Assembly: GCA_041497995.1 (NCBI GenBank) | Contig: JBGQHM010000073.1 | Location: forward strand, 1 to 21,491 | DNA from: DATKMS01 sp041497995 | Lineage (GTDB): Bacteria; Desulfobacterota; Binatia; HRBIN30 | DNA length: 21,491 nt | Direction of reading: 5' to 3' | Shown: piece by piece, positions 15,584-21,491 of the stretch | Position numbering within the stretch: position 1 is the stretch's first letter | Layout of the letters: each line of letters starts with the position of its first letter | Notes under the pieces: model-generated | Database searches by the model: none | What the model was told of the DNA's origin: nothing | What the model saw: only the letters and a program-made list of their open reading frames with translations | Position numbers and translations under genes: made by a program

Positions 15584-16452
15584 GAATGCACGACGGGGGC
15601 GCGAAGGTCAGGGTGCATGTAGGCAACGGTCATGTGCGGCGTGTTGCAGGCATAGCCGAAACGGCCGAGCGCGTCGACGACGATGACACCACCCGAGCCG
15701 GCAGCGTGCCGGGCGAGATACTGAATCCCGCGCCGCGCTGCAGCGGCCGGCTCACTCCCATCACGGAGTGCGTCGACGACGTACTTGGTCAAGACGGCCC
15801 GCATGATCGCTTCGCCCTCACCCGTTGCCGACGCCGCCCCCAGCCTGTCGTCCGCGTAGGTACCGGCGCCGATGATCGCGGAATCGCCGATCCGTCCGGG
15901 CAACTTGAAAAAAACCCCGCCGGTGGAGGTGGCCGCCGCCACGTGTCCCGCGCGGTCCACCGCCACCGCGCCGACCGTACCGGCAGTCGCCGCACCACTG
16001 CGCAGCCGCCAGCGCTGCAACTGACGCTCGGTGACTAGCGCCGCCGGGTCACACCACGGGATGCCCTGCCCCTGCGCAAAGGTGTCTGCCTCTGGGCCAG
16101 CCAACAGCACGTGGCGGCCATCGTCCATGACAGCGCGTGCCAGGTGCACGGGATTGCGCACCCTCCGCACCACCGCCACCGCGCCGGCGCGCCGGCGGCT
16201 CCCCTCCATCACGCTCGCGTCCATTTCAACCGTCCCGGCGCTGGTCAGGCACGAGCCCGTACCTGCATTGAAGACCGGGGCGTCTTCCAAGATTGCCACC
16301 GTGGCGCACACGGCATCCAGCGCGCCGCCCCCTTGCGCCAGCAGACGCCAACCGGCGTCGATAGCCACCTCACAGCTGGCGCGTTGTTCCGCGGCCAGTT
16401 CCGGAACTGCGATGCCGGCGCCGCCGTGAGCGATCAACGCCGGACGCAACAT
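15580..16452 (-). CDS. Isoaspartyl peptidase/L-asparaginase (Ntn hydrolase)
   Basis: From the ATG at 16452 the product has 290 residues, the size of plant-type asparaginases. These are made as a precursor that cuts itself before a Thr, which becomes the nucleophile; the mature enzyme releases Asp from isoaspartyl dipeptides or hydrolyses Asn. Visible motifs are IAHGGAG near the N-terminus, FNAGTGS, the cleavage site GTVGAVAVD (Thr159), TSTGG and GRIGDS. The frame is open to 16575 (41 more residues), but that extension has no family sequence and 16452 begins the first conserved strand; neither start has a strong ribosome site. It heads the leftward block ending in addA. Roles in protein-repair peptide turnover are general to the family. 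Confidence 0.88.
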   Translation of the reverse strand: MLRPALIAHGGAGIAVPELAAEQRASCEVAIDAGWRLLAQGGGALDAVCATVAILEDAPVFNAGTGSCLTSAGTVEMDASVMEGSRRRAGAVAVVRRVRNPVHLARAVMDDGRHVLLAGPEADTFAQGQGIPWCDPAALVTERQLQRWRLRSGAATAGTVGAVAVDRAGHVAAATSTGGVFFKLPGRIGDSAIIGAGTYADDRLGAASATGEGEAIMRAVLTKYVVDALRDGSEPAAAARRGIQYLARHAAGSGGVIVVDALGRFGYACNTPHMTVAYMHPDLRAPVVHS

Positions 16453-16662
16453 AGCCACGGCTGCTTCATAGTCTTCGCTTACATGGCGGGTATGCGGCAG
16501 CGAATCAATCCAGTCGTCGGCCACTAGCTTGGCGCGAAACACCTTTCGCACCAGCACTATCTCGAAGCAGTGCACTCATTCTTCACTAAATTAGTCCGGG
16601 AGAGATAGTTTCCAGACCACACACAGACACGTTGAGAGCCAGACGATTCTGGACTTGAGAAA

Positions 16663-16692
16663 TTGTCAAGCCAGCACGTTTCGCGCTATAGA
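16663..16692 (+). promoter_or_regulatory. Possible promoter for the histidine kinase
   Basis: TTGTCA (16663-16668) and TATAGA (16687-16692) are 18 nt apart. The -10 overlaps the likely ribosome site (GAGGGG, 16691-16696), so the transcript would be almost leaderless. The two signals compete, so the call is weak. The rest of the 250-nt divergent gap shows nothing else. Confidence 0.25.
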
Positions 16693-16701
16693 GGGGTGGC
16701 A

Positions 16702-18006
16702 ATGCCGCTACACCCGCGCGACGATGACCGGTTCACCGCAGACACCACTCGGCTCATCGCGGAACGCCTCCCTATCGGCGCCGTCGCGCTAGTTGCGGTG
16801 TTCGCGGTCGCATGGTTCTTCGAACACCGTGCCCATCCAGATCGCGATGCATATTTCGCCGCGTTCTACGGGATCGAGATCGTCACGGTCTGTGCCGCAG
16901 TCCTGCTCTGCCGGAGTGCCGGGTGGCGCCATCGCAGCCGCGTCGTCGCGGTCGTCACAGCGGTCGCACTCATCGCACAAGTGAGCGGCTATCACACGGC
17001 GGTCCGTGGTGAAGGCGAGATCTTGAACATGGCGCTGCTGTACCTGGTCACCGGCACGATGGTGTTGGTGCCCCTGGACTGGCACGGTCAGCTGCCGGTG
17101 GCACTGGCGGCCATCCTCGCCTACAGCATCGCGATTGCGTCGGGGGTACGCAGCGCGACCCCCCTGGCCATCAACGTACTCGGCTTGGGCACGATCGCCG
17201 CATTGTCGGTCGCCGGCGCCGCATTTCTCGCGCAACAGCGACGGACACTCTGGCAGCAGGCGGTTGCGCTGCGAGAGGCGAACGATGCACTAGCGGAGGC
17301 AAACCGCACCAAGAACCAATTCATCGCCAACGTGTCGCATGAGCTGCGGACGCCGTTGAGCATCATCGTCGGGTACACGGATCTGCTCCGCGATGGTGAG
17401 TTTGGCGCGATGTCCGCCGAAGCGCGCGACACACTGGAGCGCATAGCGCAGAACGGCCGCAACCTGGTCCACTTGGTGGCCGACCTGTTGGACCTGACGC
17501 GCATCGAGGCTGGACGCTTGGAGGTACGCCCGGGGCGTGTCGAGCTCGCCTCCGTATTTGCCCACATGACGCGCGTCATTGAGCCGTGGCTCAGCGGCAA
17601 GGACGTCCGCTTTCGTTCAGAACTAGCCGATGCGACCGGCGTCACGGCAGACCGCGATCGATTGGAGCAGATTCTGGTCAACCTGCTGTCGAACGCGGCA
17701 AAATTCACCGAGCATGGAGAGATCCTGCTGCGCGCGCGCCGCGTTGAAGGCGCAGCGGTCGCCATCGAAGTGCGCGACACGGGCGTCGGCTTTGACGCAG
17801 CCGAGCTGCCCACCATCTTCGAGCCCTTCGGGCAAGGCGCCAGCGGCAAGAAAGTTGGGGGCGTCGGCGTGGGGCTGTCGTTGTCCGCGGCGCTGGCCCG
17901 CGCCATGGGCGGGGAATTGACGGCCGACAGCGAACCGGACCGCGGCTCGACCTTCGTCTTGCGTCTGCCGGTGGCTGCGGACGTCTCAACTACAGCGGAG
18001 CAATAG
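16702..18006 (+). CDS. Membrane sensor histidine kinase (HisKA/HATPase)
   Basis: This 434-residue protein has about six membrane-spanning stretches in residues 20-180 with no sizeable periplasmic domain, then a short coiled-coil (about 185-205). The kinase core follows: H-box FIANVSHELRTPLS with phospho-acceptor His213, N-box NLLSNAAKFT (327-336), DTGVG (359-363), EPFGQG (374-379) and GVGVGLS (387-393). All catalytic motifs are intact, so it should autophosphorylate. No response regulator lies beside it, so it is an orphan kinase whose partner and signal are unknown. The multi-pass sensor suggests a membrane-borne stimulus. The ATG at 16702 has GAGGGG six bases upstream; an in-frame TTG at 16663 is less likely. 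Its stop is 12 nt from the convergent propeller gene. Confidence 0.93.
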   Translation: MPLHPRDDDRFTADTTRLIAERLPIGAVALVAVFAVAWFFEHRAHPDRDAYFAAFYGIEIVTVCAAVLLCRSAGWRHRSRVVAVVTAVALIAQVSGYHTAVRGEGEILNMALLYLVTGTMVLVPLDWHGQLPVALAAILAYSIAIASGVRSATPLAINVLGLGTIAALSVAGAAFLAQQRRTLWQQAVALREANDALAEANRTKNQFIANVSHELRTPLSIIVGYTDLLRDGEFGAMSAEARDTLERIAQNGRNLVHLVADLLDLTRIEAGRLEVRPGRVELASVFAHMTRVIEPWLSGKDVRFRSELADATGVTADRDRLEQILVNLLSNAAKFTEHGEILLRARRVEGAAVAIEVRDTGVGFDAAELPTIFEPFGQGASGKKVGGVGVGLSLSAALARAMGGELTADSEPDRGSTFVLRLPVAADVSTTAEQ

Positions 18007-18018
18007 GGGTCGGCCGGC

Positions 18019-20121
18019 TCAGTGTCCGCCCGTGGTCGTCGCGACGATCGTGCCACGATCGCCGACGGCCCACCCGTTGCCTGCTGTCGCGAACGCAACC
18101 GCGTTGAGCGCGTCGAACACGCCGCTCTCCTGGAAGACCCACGTCGTGCCGCCGTCCGTTGTACCAAGGATGATACCGAAGTCACCGACGGCCCAGGCCG
18201 TCTGTGCATCGATGTTGGTCACCCCGAACAGCGGGACCGTATCGATCGGGTCGCCCATCTGTGGTGCCCACAACGCACCGCCGTTGGTCGTTTTCAAGAT
18301 GACTTGCGTCGGAGTCGTATCGTCCTGCGTACCGCCAACCGCCCAGCAGGTGCTTTCATCGGCACAGGTGACGGAGTAGAGCGATTCCTGCGTGCCGCTC
18401 GTCTGCGCCGCCCACGTGGCACCACCGTTGGTCGTGTGCACGATCGTCCCGGCATCACCCACCGCACAGCCGAATTGCGTTCCAACGAAGGCCACGCCAT
18501 TCAAAGACTGCGTCGTACCGCTCTGCTGCACTCTCCACGTAGTGCCGGAGTCGGAAGTGTGGATGATGGTTCCGTCCCCTCCCACCGCCCAGCCCGAATC
18601 GCCATCGACGAACCGGACGCCGAAGAGTGAAGAGTCCGTGCTGCTCACTTGTGACCGCCACGTGGCTCCGCCATCACCGGTGGCGAGCACTATTCCGTCC
18701 TCGCCGACCGCCCACGCAAGTTGCGGGTCTACGGACGAAACGGCGAACAGGCCTGCGGTAGTCCCCGAGGGCTGGCTGGCCCAGGTGTCGCCACCGTCCG
18801 CGGTGCGCGCGATGGCCCCGAAGTCGCCGACGGCATAGCCATCGGTCGTGGTGGGGAAGGCCACGCCGAACACCGAGTTCGTGGTCGATGCGTTCTGCGA
18901 CGGCCACGTGCTGCCGTCGGCCGTATGCAGCAGGGTGCCGCCGTTCCCCACGCCCCACGCATGCTCCGCGTCGATGGCGGCGACGGCGTTCAACTGGTTG
19001 CTGTTGTTGCTGTCCTGTGGCCCCCACGATTGTCCACCGTCGGTGGTGTGCAGGATCGTCGCCATACCGCTGGTACCGTCGACATCACCAACGATCCAGC
19101 CGTTCTGGCCGTCAGCGAAGTCAATGCCGAACAGCGCATTGGAGCCGCTAGACAAGACTGTCCAGGTGCCCCCGCCGTCGATGGTGCGTACCAGGGTACC
19201 GTTGTCGCCGACTGCAATGCCACGCTGCGCCGTGAGGAAGGATACGGCGAACAGGTTGAGCGCCGTGTTGCTGGTCTGCGGCGCCCATGAGCCACCAGCG
19301 TCGGTGGTGTGCAGGATCGTGCCCGTGTCGCCGATCGTCCATGCGGTCTGCGCGTCGACAAAAGCGATGGCGTTGAGCGAGCCTGCCGTTCCACTGGTTT
19401 GTGGTGTCCAGGTGCCCCCACCATCGGTGGTGTGCGCGATCACTCCCGACGTCCCGAGCGCCCAGCCGTTGAGCGCGTCAGCGAACTTGACGCCGTTGAA
19501 GGCGATGCCGGTCACAATGGCCTGGATACCGTTGATCTGGCGCGCCCACGTATTCCCGCCGTCGCTGGTATGGATGATCGTGCCGATCGACACGCCGCTG
19601 GACGAATCGGTGTCGGCGCCGACGGCCCAGCCGTTTTGAGCATCGACGAAGTGCACGGCGAAGAGATCGGTGCTGATGGTGTCGGTGGATTGGAAGTCCC
19701 AGGTGAGTCCGCCATCAGTGGTGTGCAGAATGTCGCCGAAGGCGCCGACGGTCCAGCCCTCGTTGACGTCGAGAAAGCTGACGCCGAAAACGTCGTTCCC
19801 GGTTGGGCTGGGTGCCTGCAGAGACCATGGATCGACCGGACAGCCGTTCAGAGCGTTGGTCACCGCGGCGATGATCTCATTGATCTGGATGAAGCCGTCG
19901 GCGTTGGCGTCGCCAATCGGGCAGAGAGACAGCTGGGCACAGCCGGGCTGGTTGTCGCACAGGGCGATGTTCACCATCGTGATGAGCTCGTTGACGGTAA
20001 CCTCGGTGCTGCTATCGCAATCGCCGACGCACTGCGCCGACGCCGCTCGGGCCCCGTCGGCGACGGCAGCCAGGAAGACCCCGCACGTAAGTGCAATGGC
20101 CAAGGTGAAGCGGGTGGGCAT
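18019..20121 (-). CDS. Exported dockerin-like plus YCF48/BNR beta-propeller protein
   Basis: From the ATG at 20121 (GAGGAG nine bases upstream) the product has 700 residues. A signal peptide (1-26, hydrophobic core LAIALTCGVFLAAV, cut near ARA) is followed by two EF-hand/dockerin-like repeats (about 31-95; VTVNELITMVNIAL and IQINEIIAAVTNAL, with DANADG as a Ca loop). Residues 96-700 are 14 repeats of roughly 40-48 residues of the form GWAVG-x-GTILHTTDGG-x-TW, the last incomplete. This is the YCF48/HCF136 photosystem II assembly-type repeat, which folds as a seven-bladed propeller; 14 would give two. In non-photosynthetic bacteria such proteins are secreted with unknown ligands. It is third in a leftward trio, 45 nt after the split-barrel gene. 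An in-frame TTG at 20130 overlaps the ribosome site and is rejected. Confidence 0.88.
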   Translation of the reverse strand: MPTRFTLAIALTCGVFLAAVADGARAASAQCVGDCDSSTEVTVNELITMVNIALCDNQPGCAQLSLCPIGDANADGFIQINEIIAAVTNALNGCPVDPWSLQAPSPTGNDVFGVSFLDVNEGWTVGAFGDILHTTDGGLTWDFQSTDTISTDLFAVHFVDAQNGWAVGADTDSSSGVSIGTIIHTSDGGNTWARQINGIQAIVTGIAFNGVKFADALNGWALGTSGVIAHTTDGGGTWTPQTSGTAGSLNAIAFVDAQTAWTIGDTGTILHTTDAGGSWAPQTSNTALNLFAVSFLTAQRGIAVGDNGTLVRTIDGGGTWTVLSSGSNALFGIDFADGQNGWIVGDVDGTSGMATILHTTDGGQSWGPQDSNNSNQLNAVAAIDAEHAWGVGNGGTLLHTADGSTWPSQNASTTNSVFGVAFPTTTDGYAVGDFGAIARTADGGDTWASQPSGTTAGLFAVSSVDPQLAWAVGEDGIVLATGDGGATWRSQVSSTDSSLFGVRFVDGDSGWAVGGDGTIIHTSDSGTTWRVQQSGTTQSLNGVAFVGTQFGCAVGDAGTIVHTTNGGATWAAQTSGTQESLYSVTCADESTCWAVGGTQDDTTPTQVILKTTNGGALWAPQMGDPIDTVPLFGVTNIDAQTAWAVGDFGIILGTTDGGTTWVFQESGVFDALNAVAFATAGNGWAVGDRGTIVATTTGGH
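18022..19800. repeat. Tandem DNA repeats encoding propeller blades
   Basis: The propeller-coding part contains recurring near-identical stretches such as TCGGTGGTGTGCAGGATCGT (for example near 19039 and 19301) spaced at about blade length (120-145 nt). They encode the HTTDGG core. Their DNA similarity suggests fairly recent internal duplication and potential for recombination that changes blade number. Confidence 0.6.
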
Positions 20122-20166
20122 GGGACTCAACTCCTCTCGGCGACGCGCGGGGCGCAGCGACTCAAC

Positions 20167-20577
20167 TCACAGGCCCCAAGAAAAACTGCCCGTCGGCGTA
20201 ACGCAAACAATCACGGACTCGCCGTCGGCAATTGGCGCGACGCGCGCATACTGACGGTACTTGCGGTACAGCGCCTGGCGCGCCCGGCGAAACCCGGCTC
20301 CGTGCGTGCTGACGACCCCGGTCCCGACAATCATCACACCCGCCAACTGCTTCCAATTCTCATTGTAGGTATCGAAAGCCAGTGCGACGCGTGGATTGCG
20401 CTGCACGTTGCGCACCTTGCGCGCGTTGTCGGCCGACGCAAAGTAGATTTTACTGCTGAGCACCACTGGGCAGATGGCAACGTTGTGCGGGGTACGGTCG
20501 GCGCCGACGGTCGCCAGGCGCGCCACCCGTTGGCTCCGGATGAACGCCAGGATCTTGCCGCGCAAGCGGTGCGCCAT
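20167..20577 (-). CDS. Pyridoxamine 5'-phosphate oxidase-like FMN-binding split-barrel protein
   Basis: The 136-residue protein has the split-barrel start RVARLATVGADRTPHNVAIC (17-36), then SSKIYFASADNARKVRNVQRNPRVALAFD, the arrangement of the PNPOx-like group in which the strand pair and RKV/RNP loop bind a flavin or F420 phosphate. Members include flavin or F420-dependent reductases and heme-binding proteins, so the reaction cannot be assigned. It starts 3 nt after the stop of the small membrane-protein gene and precedes the propeller gene by 45 nt, suggesting one transcript. Confidence 0.8.
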   Translation of the reverse strand: MAHRLRGKILAFIRSQRVARLATVGADRTPHNVAICPVVLSSKIYFASADNARKVRNVQRNPRVALAFDTYNENWKQLAGVMIVGTGVVSTHGAGFRRARQALYRKYRQYARVAPIADGESVIVCVTPTGSFSWGL

Positions 20578-20580
20578 GGG

Positions 20581-20853
20581 TTACGACGCGGTGCCCGAGG
20601 AGGTCGGCCGCGTCGTCTGGCGCATGGTCTGCTCGATATCCAGGAGAACGCGCAACACCTCGATCTTCACCATGACCACGACGTAGGCCACCGCGCCAAA
20701 TGCCAGGGTGATGAGAAATGAGAGCAGGCCTCCGAAGAAGCCGTGGTGACAGGAGCTCACGGCGCCACAGAGCACGATGATGAGGGCGACGGCACCGGCA
20801 ATCAGCTGCGCCGCGTCGATGACGAAACGGAGGTACGGGTATCGTTCTTCCAT
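20581..20853 (-). CDS. Small membrane protein, DUF4282-like
   Basis: A 90-residue protein with two membrane segments: about 15-33 (LIAGAVALIIVLCGAV) and 40-62 (GGLLSFLITLAFGAVAYVVVMV). A short Cys/His/Gly turn (CHHGFFGG) joins them and a cytosolic helix (VLRVLLDIEQTMRQT) follows. Topology and the ending with an LLDIEQ-type helix resemble DUF4282 proteins, of unknown function. It is the first gene of the leftward trio, 3 nt before the split-barrel gene. Confidence 0.65.
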   Translation of the reverse strand: MEERYPYLRFVIDAAQLIAGAVALIIVLCGAVSSCHHGFFGGLLSFLITLAFGAVAYVVVMVKIEVLRVLLDIEQTMRQTTRPTSSGTAS

Positions 20854-20996
20854 AGGATCACTCAGCTCTCTTGCCGCACGGTCGCTGCGGAACGGACCGC
20901 GTGCACTGTCCGGACCCTAACGAATTTCACCAATTCAGACAAGGTGATTCTCGCGCCGCCGGCGCTCACAGTGGCAGAGGTTGACTGATCGATGCT

Positions 20997-21024
20997 ATTT
21001 CGGTACTTCGACAACCATCGAAAT
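20997..21024. promoter_or_regulatory. Possible ArsR operator at its own start
   Basis: ATTTCG (20997-21002) and CGAAAT (21019-21024) form a 6-bp inverted repeat spaced by 16 nt and overlapping the preferred ATG of the regulator. ArsR proteins often bind such sites and repress themselves. A TTGACT at 20981-20986 could be the -35, but no good -10 follows. Confidence 0.3.
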
Positions 21025-21346
21025 GAAAATAACCACCGACCATCACGCGCTCTCGAAGGCGCTGCGAGCCCTGGCCCACCCGAACCGCCTCGCGATCTTC
21101 GAGCGCATCCACGACGACGGCCTCTGTTGCCGCACCGACCGCAAAGGCAACACGGTGTGTGCCATTGCCGAGGACTTCCAGTTGGCGTTGTCGACCGTGT
21201 CGCACCACCTCAAGGAGCTGCATTCGGCGGGGCTGATCACCTGTGAGCGCCGCGGACAGCAGGTGGTCTGTGCCATCAACCACGACACGCTCGACCGCGT
21301 GCTGGCGCAGCTGAGCGCCAAACGGCGCCGCCGCCCCCGTCGTTAG
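21023..21346 (+). CDS. ArsR/SmtB-family transcriptional regulator
   Basis: From the ATG at 21023 the product has 107 residues. It has the ArsR winged helix: ALSKALRALAHPNRLAIFERI (8-28), recognition helix LALSTVSHHLKELHSAGLI, and the wing CERRGQQVVCAIN. Cysteines at the loop LCCRTD and NTVCAI lie where some ArsR proteins bind metals or thiol-reactive compounds, but the classical ELCVCDL site is absent, so the signal is unknown. An in-frame TTG at 20981 would add 14 residues; neither start has a clear ribosome site. The C-terminus is very basic (KRRRRPRR). It is followed by the probable glutathione synthetase start, so redox or metal stress is a reasonable guess. Confidence 0.85.
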   Translation: MKITTDHHALSKALRALAHPNRLAIFERIHDDGLCCRTDRKGNTVCAIAEDFQLALSTVSHHLKELHSAGLITCERRGQQVVCAINHDTLDRVLAQLSAKRRRRPRR

Positions 21347-21361
21347 GAGCCTGTCGGACTT
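21346..21361. repeat. IS-end-like 16-mer after the ArsR gene
   Basis: GGAGCCTGTCGGACTT starts at the last base of the ArsR stop. I recall this wording from termini of some insertion sequences, but no transposase or second end is visible here. It could be a solo IS remnant or chance. Confidence 0.3.
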
Positions 21362-21426
21362 GGCAACCCGCAGCGACCCATCGGGGAGCGGGCCATAGAA
21401 AGGATGCTGGCCGCAGGCCCTAGACC

Positions 21427-21491
21427 ATGCACACCCTGTTCATCATCGACCCGTTGGAGTCGCTGAACCTGGCGACGGAAACCTCGCTACT
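21427..21491 (+). CDS. gshB: Glutathione synthetase, N-terminal fragment (partial)
   Basis: Only 21 residues are in the window before it runs off the right edge. They begin MHTLFIIDPLESLNLATETS, which matches the start of prokaryotic glutathione synthetases (first strand, then DP-x-x-x-x-N and a Ser/Thr near residue 20). GshB joins glycine to gamma-glutamylcysteine using ATP. The ribosome site is not obvious. The assignment rests on this short match, and another ATP-grasp ligase is possible. Confidence 0.55.
   Translation, partial: MHTLFIIDPLESLNLATETSL

Noticed and set aside
16453..16575. 41-residue N-terminal extension of the asparaginase-like protein
   Set aside because: No family sequence before the MLRPALIAHGG start; kept only as a possible alternative.
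17121..18209. 362-codon minus-strand frame opposite the histidine kinase
   Set aside because: Ser/Arg-rich composition and complete overlap with intact kinase boxes mark it as a shadow.
18022..19800. Regularly spaced repeats resembling a CRISPR array
   Set aside because: The repeats are in frame, degenerate and encode propeller blades; unit length is 120-145 nt, far larger than CRISPR units.
19309..20721. 470-codon plus-strand frame across the propeller, split-barrel and membrane genes
   Set aside because: It runs antisense through three well-supported genes and has no recognisable domain.
20924..20952. Imperfect inverted repeat GAATTTCACC / GGTGATTC upstream of ArsR
   Set aside because: The arms differ in length by two bases and it is farther from the start than the ATTTCG/CGAAAT repeat; too weak to call.

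Overview
The window is about 21.5 kb of GC-rich, gene-dense bacterial DNA with long synonymous-G/C reading frames, frequent GTG starts and short intergenic gaps. Three features suggest a deltaproteobacterium-like soil lineage, possibly Candidatus Binatota/Desulfobacterota_B: paired dockerin-like repeats on a secreted protein, a Cys/hydrophobic/Arg C-terminal sorting tail of the MYXO-CTERM kind, and a fatty-acid/steroid-type CoA operon. This placement is inference from protein style only. I saw no rRNA, tRNA, CRISPR array or complete insertion sequence.

Layout, left to right. (1) 2-205 is the 3' end of a surface or secreted protein gene, followed by a NIPSNAP-like gene (290-982). (2) 1167-4946 is a leftward four-gene operon: DUF35 Zn-ribbon/OB protein, SCP-x-like thiolase, a PaaK-like adenylation domain truncated at its hinge, and an acyl-CoA dehydrogenase. 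A clear palindrome sits between the -35 and -10 elements of its promoter, as expected for a TetR-type repressor. The thiolase has Ser instead of the nucleophilic Cys and is translationally coupled to DUF35, which points to an Ltp2/ChsH2-like aldolase rather than a classical thiolase. (3) 5182-7184 is a small toxin-antitoxin island: an AbrB/PIN pair, a palindromic mini-element, a broken PIN remnant, and a second PIN toxin coupled to an unrecognised small ORF. (4) 7225-16452 is a second leftward block: isoaspartyl peptidase/asparaginase, PlsC-type acyltransferase, an unknown 261-aa protein, AddB and AddA (helicase-nuclease for double-strand-break repair and degradation of linear DNA). (5) 16702-18006 is an orphan membrane histidine kinase. 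(6) 18019-20853 is a leftward trio: small membrane protein, FMN-binding split-barrel protein, and an exported dockerin-like plus 14-repeat YCF48-type beta-propeller protein. (7) The right edge holds an ArsR-family regulator and the first codons of a probable glutathione synthetase gene.

The most interesting items are the Cys-less thiolase/DUF35 pair with its truncated ligase and repressor site, the decaying toxin-antitoxin island with its inverted-repeat element, the unknown protein encoded just upstream of addBA, and the 14-repeat (2 x 7) propeller with EF-hand-like repeats. I did not find a clearly new defence or mobile system.
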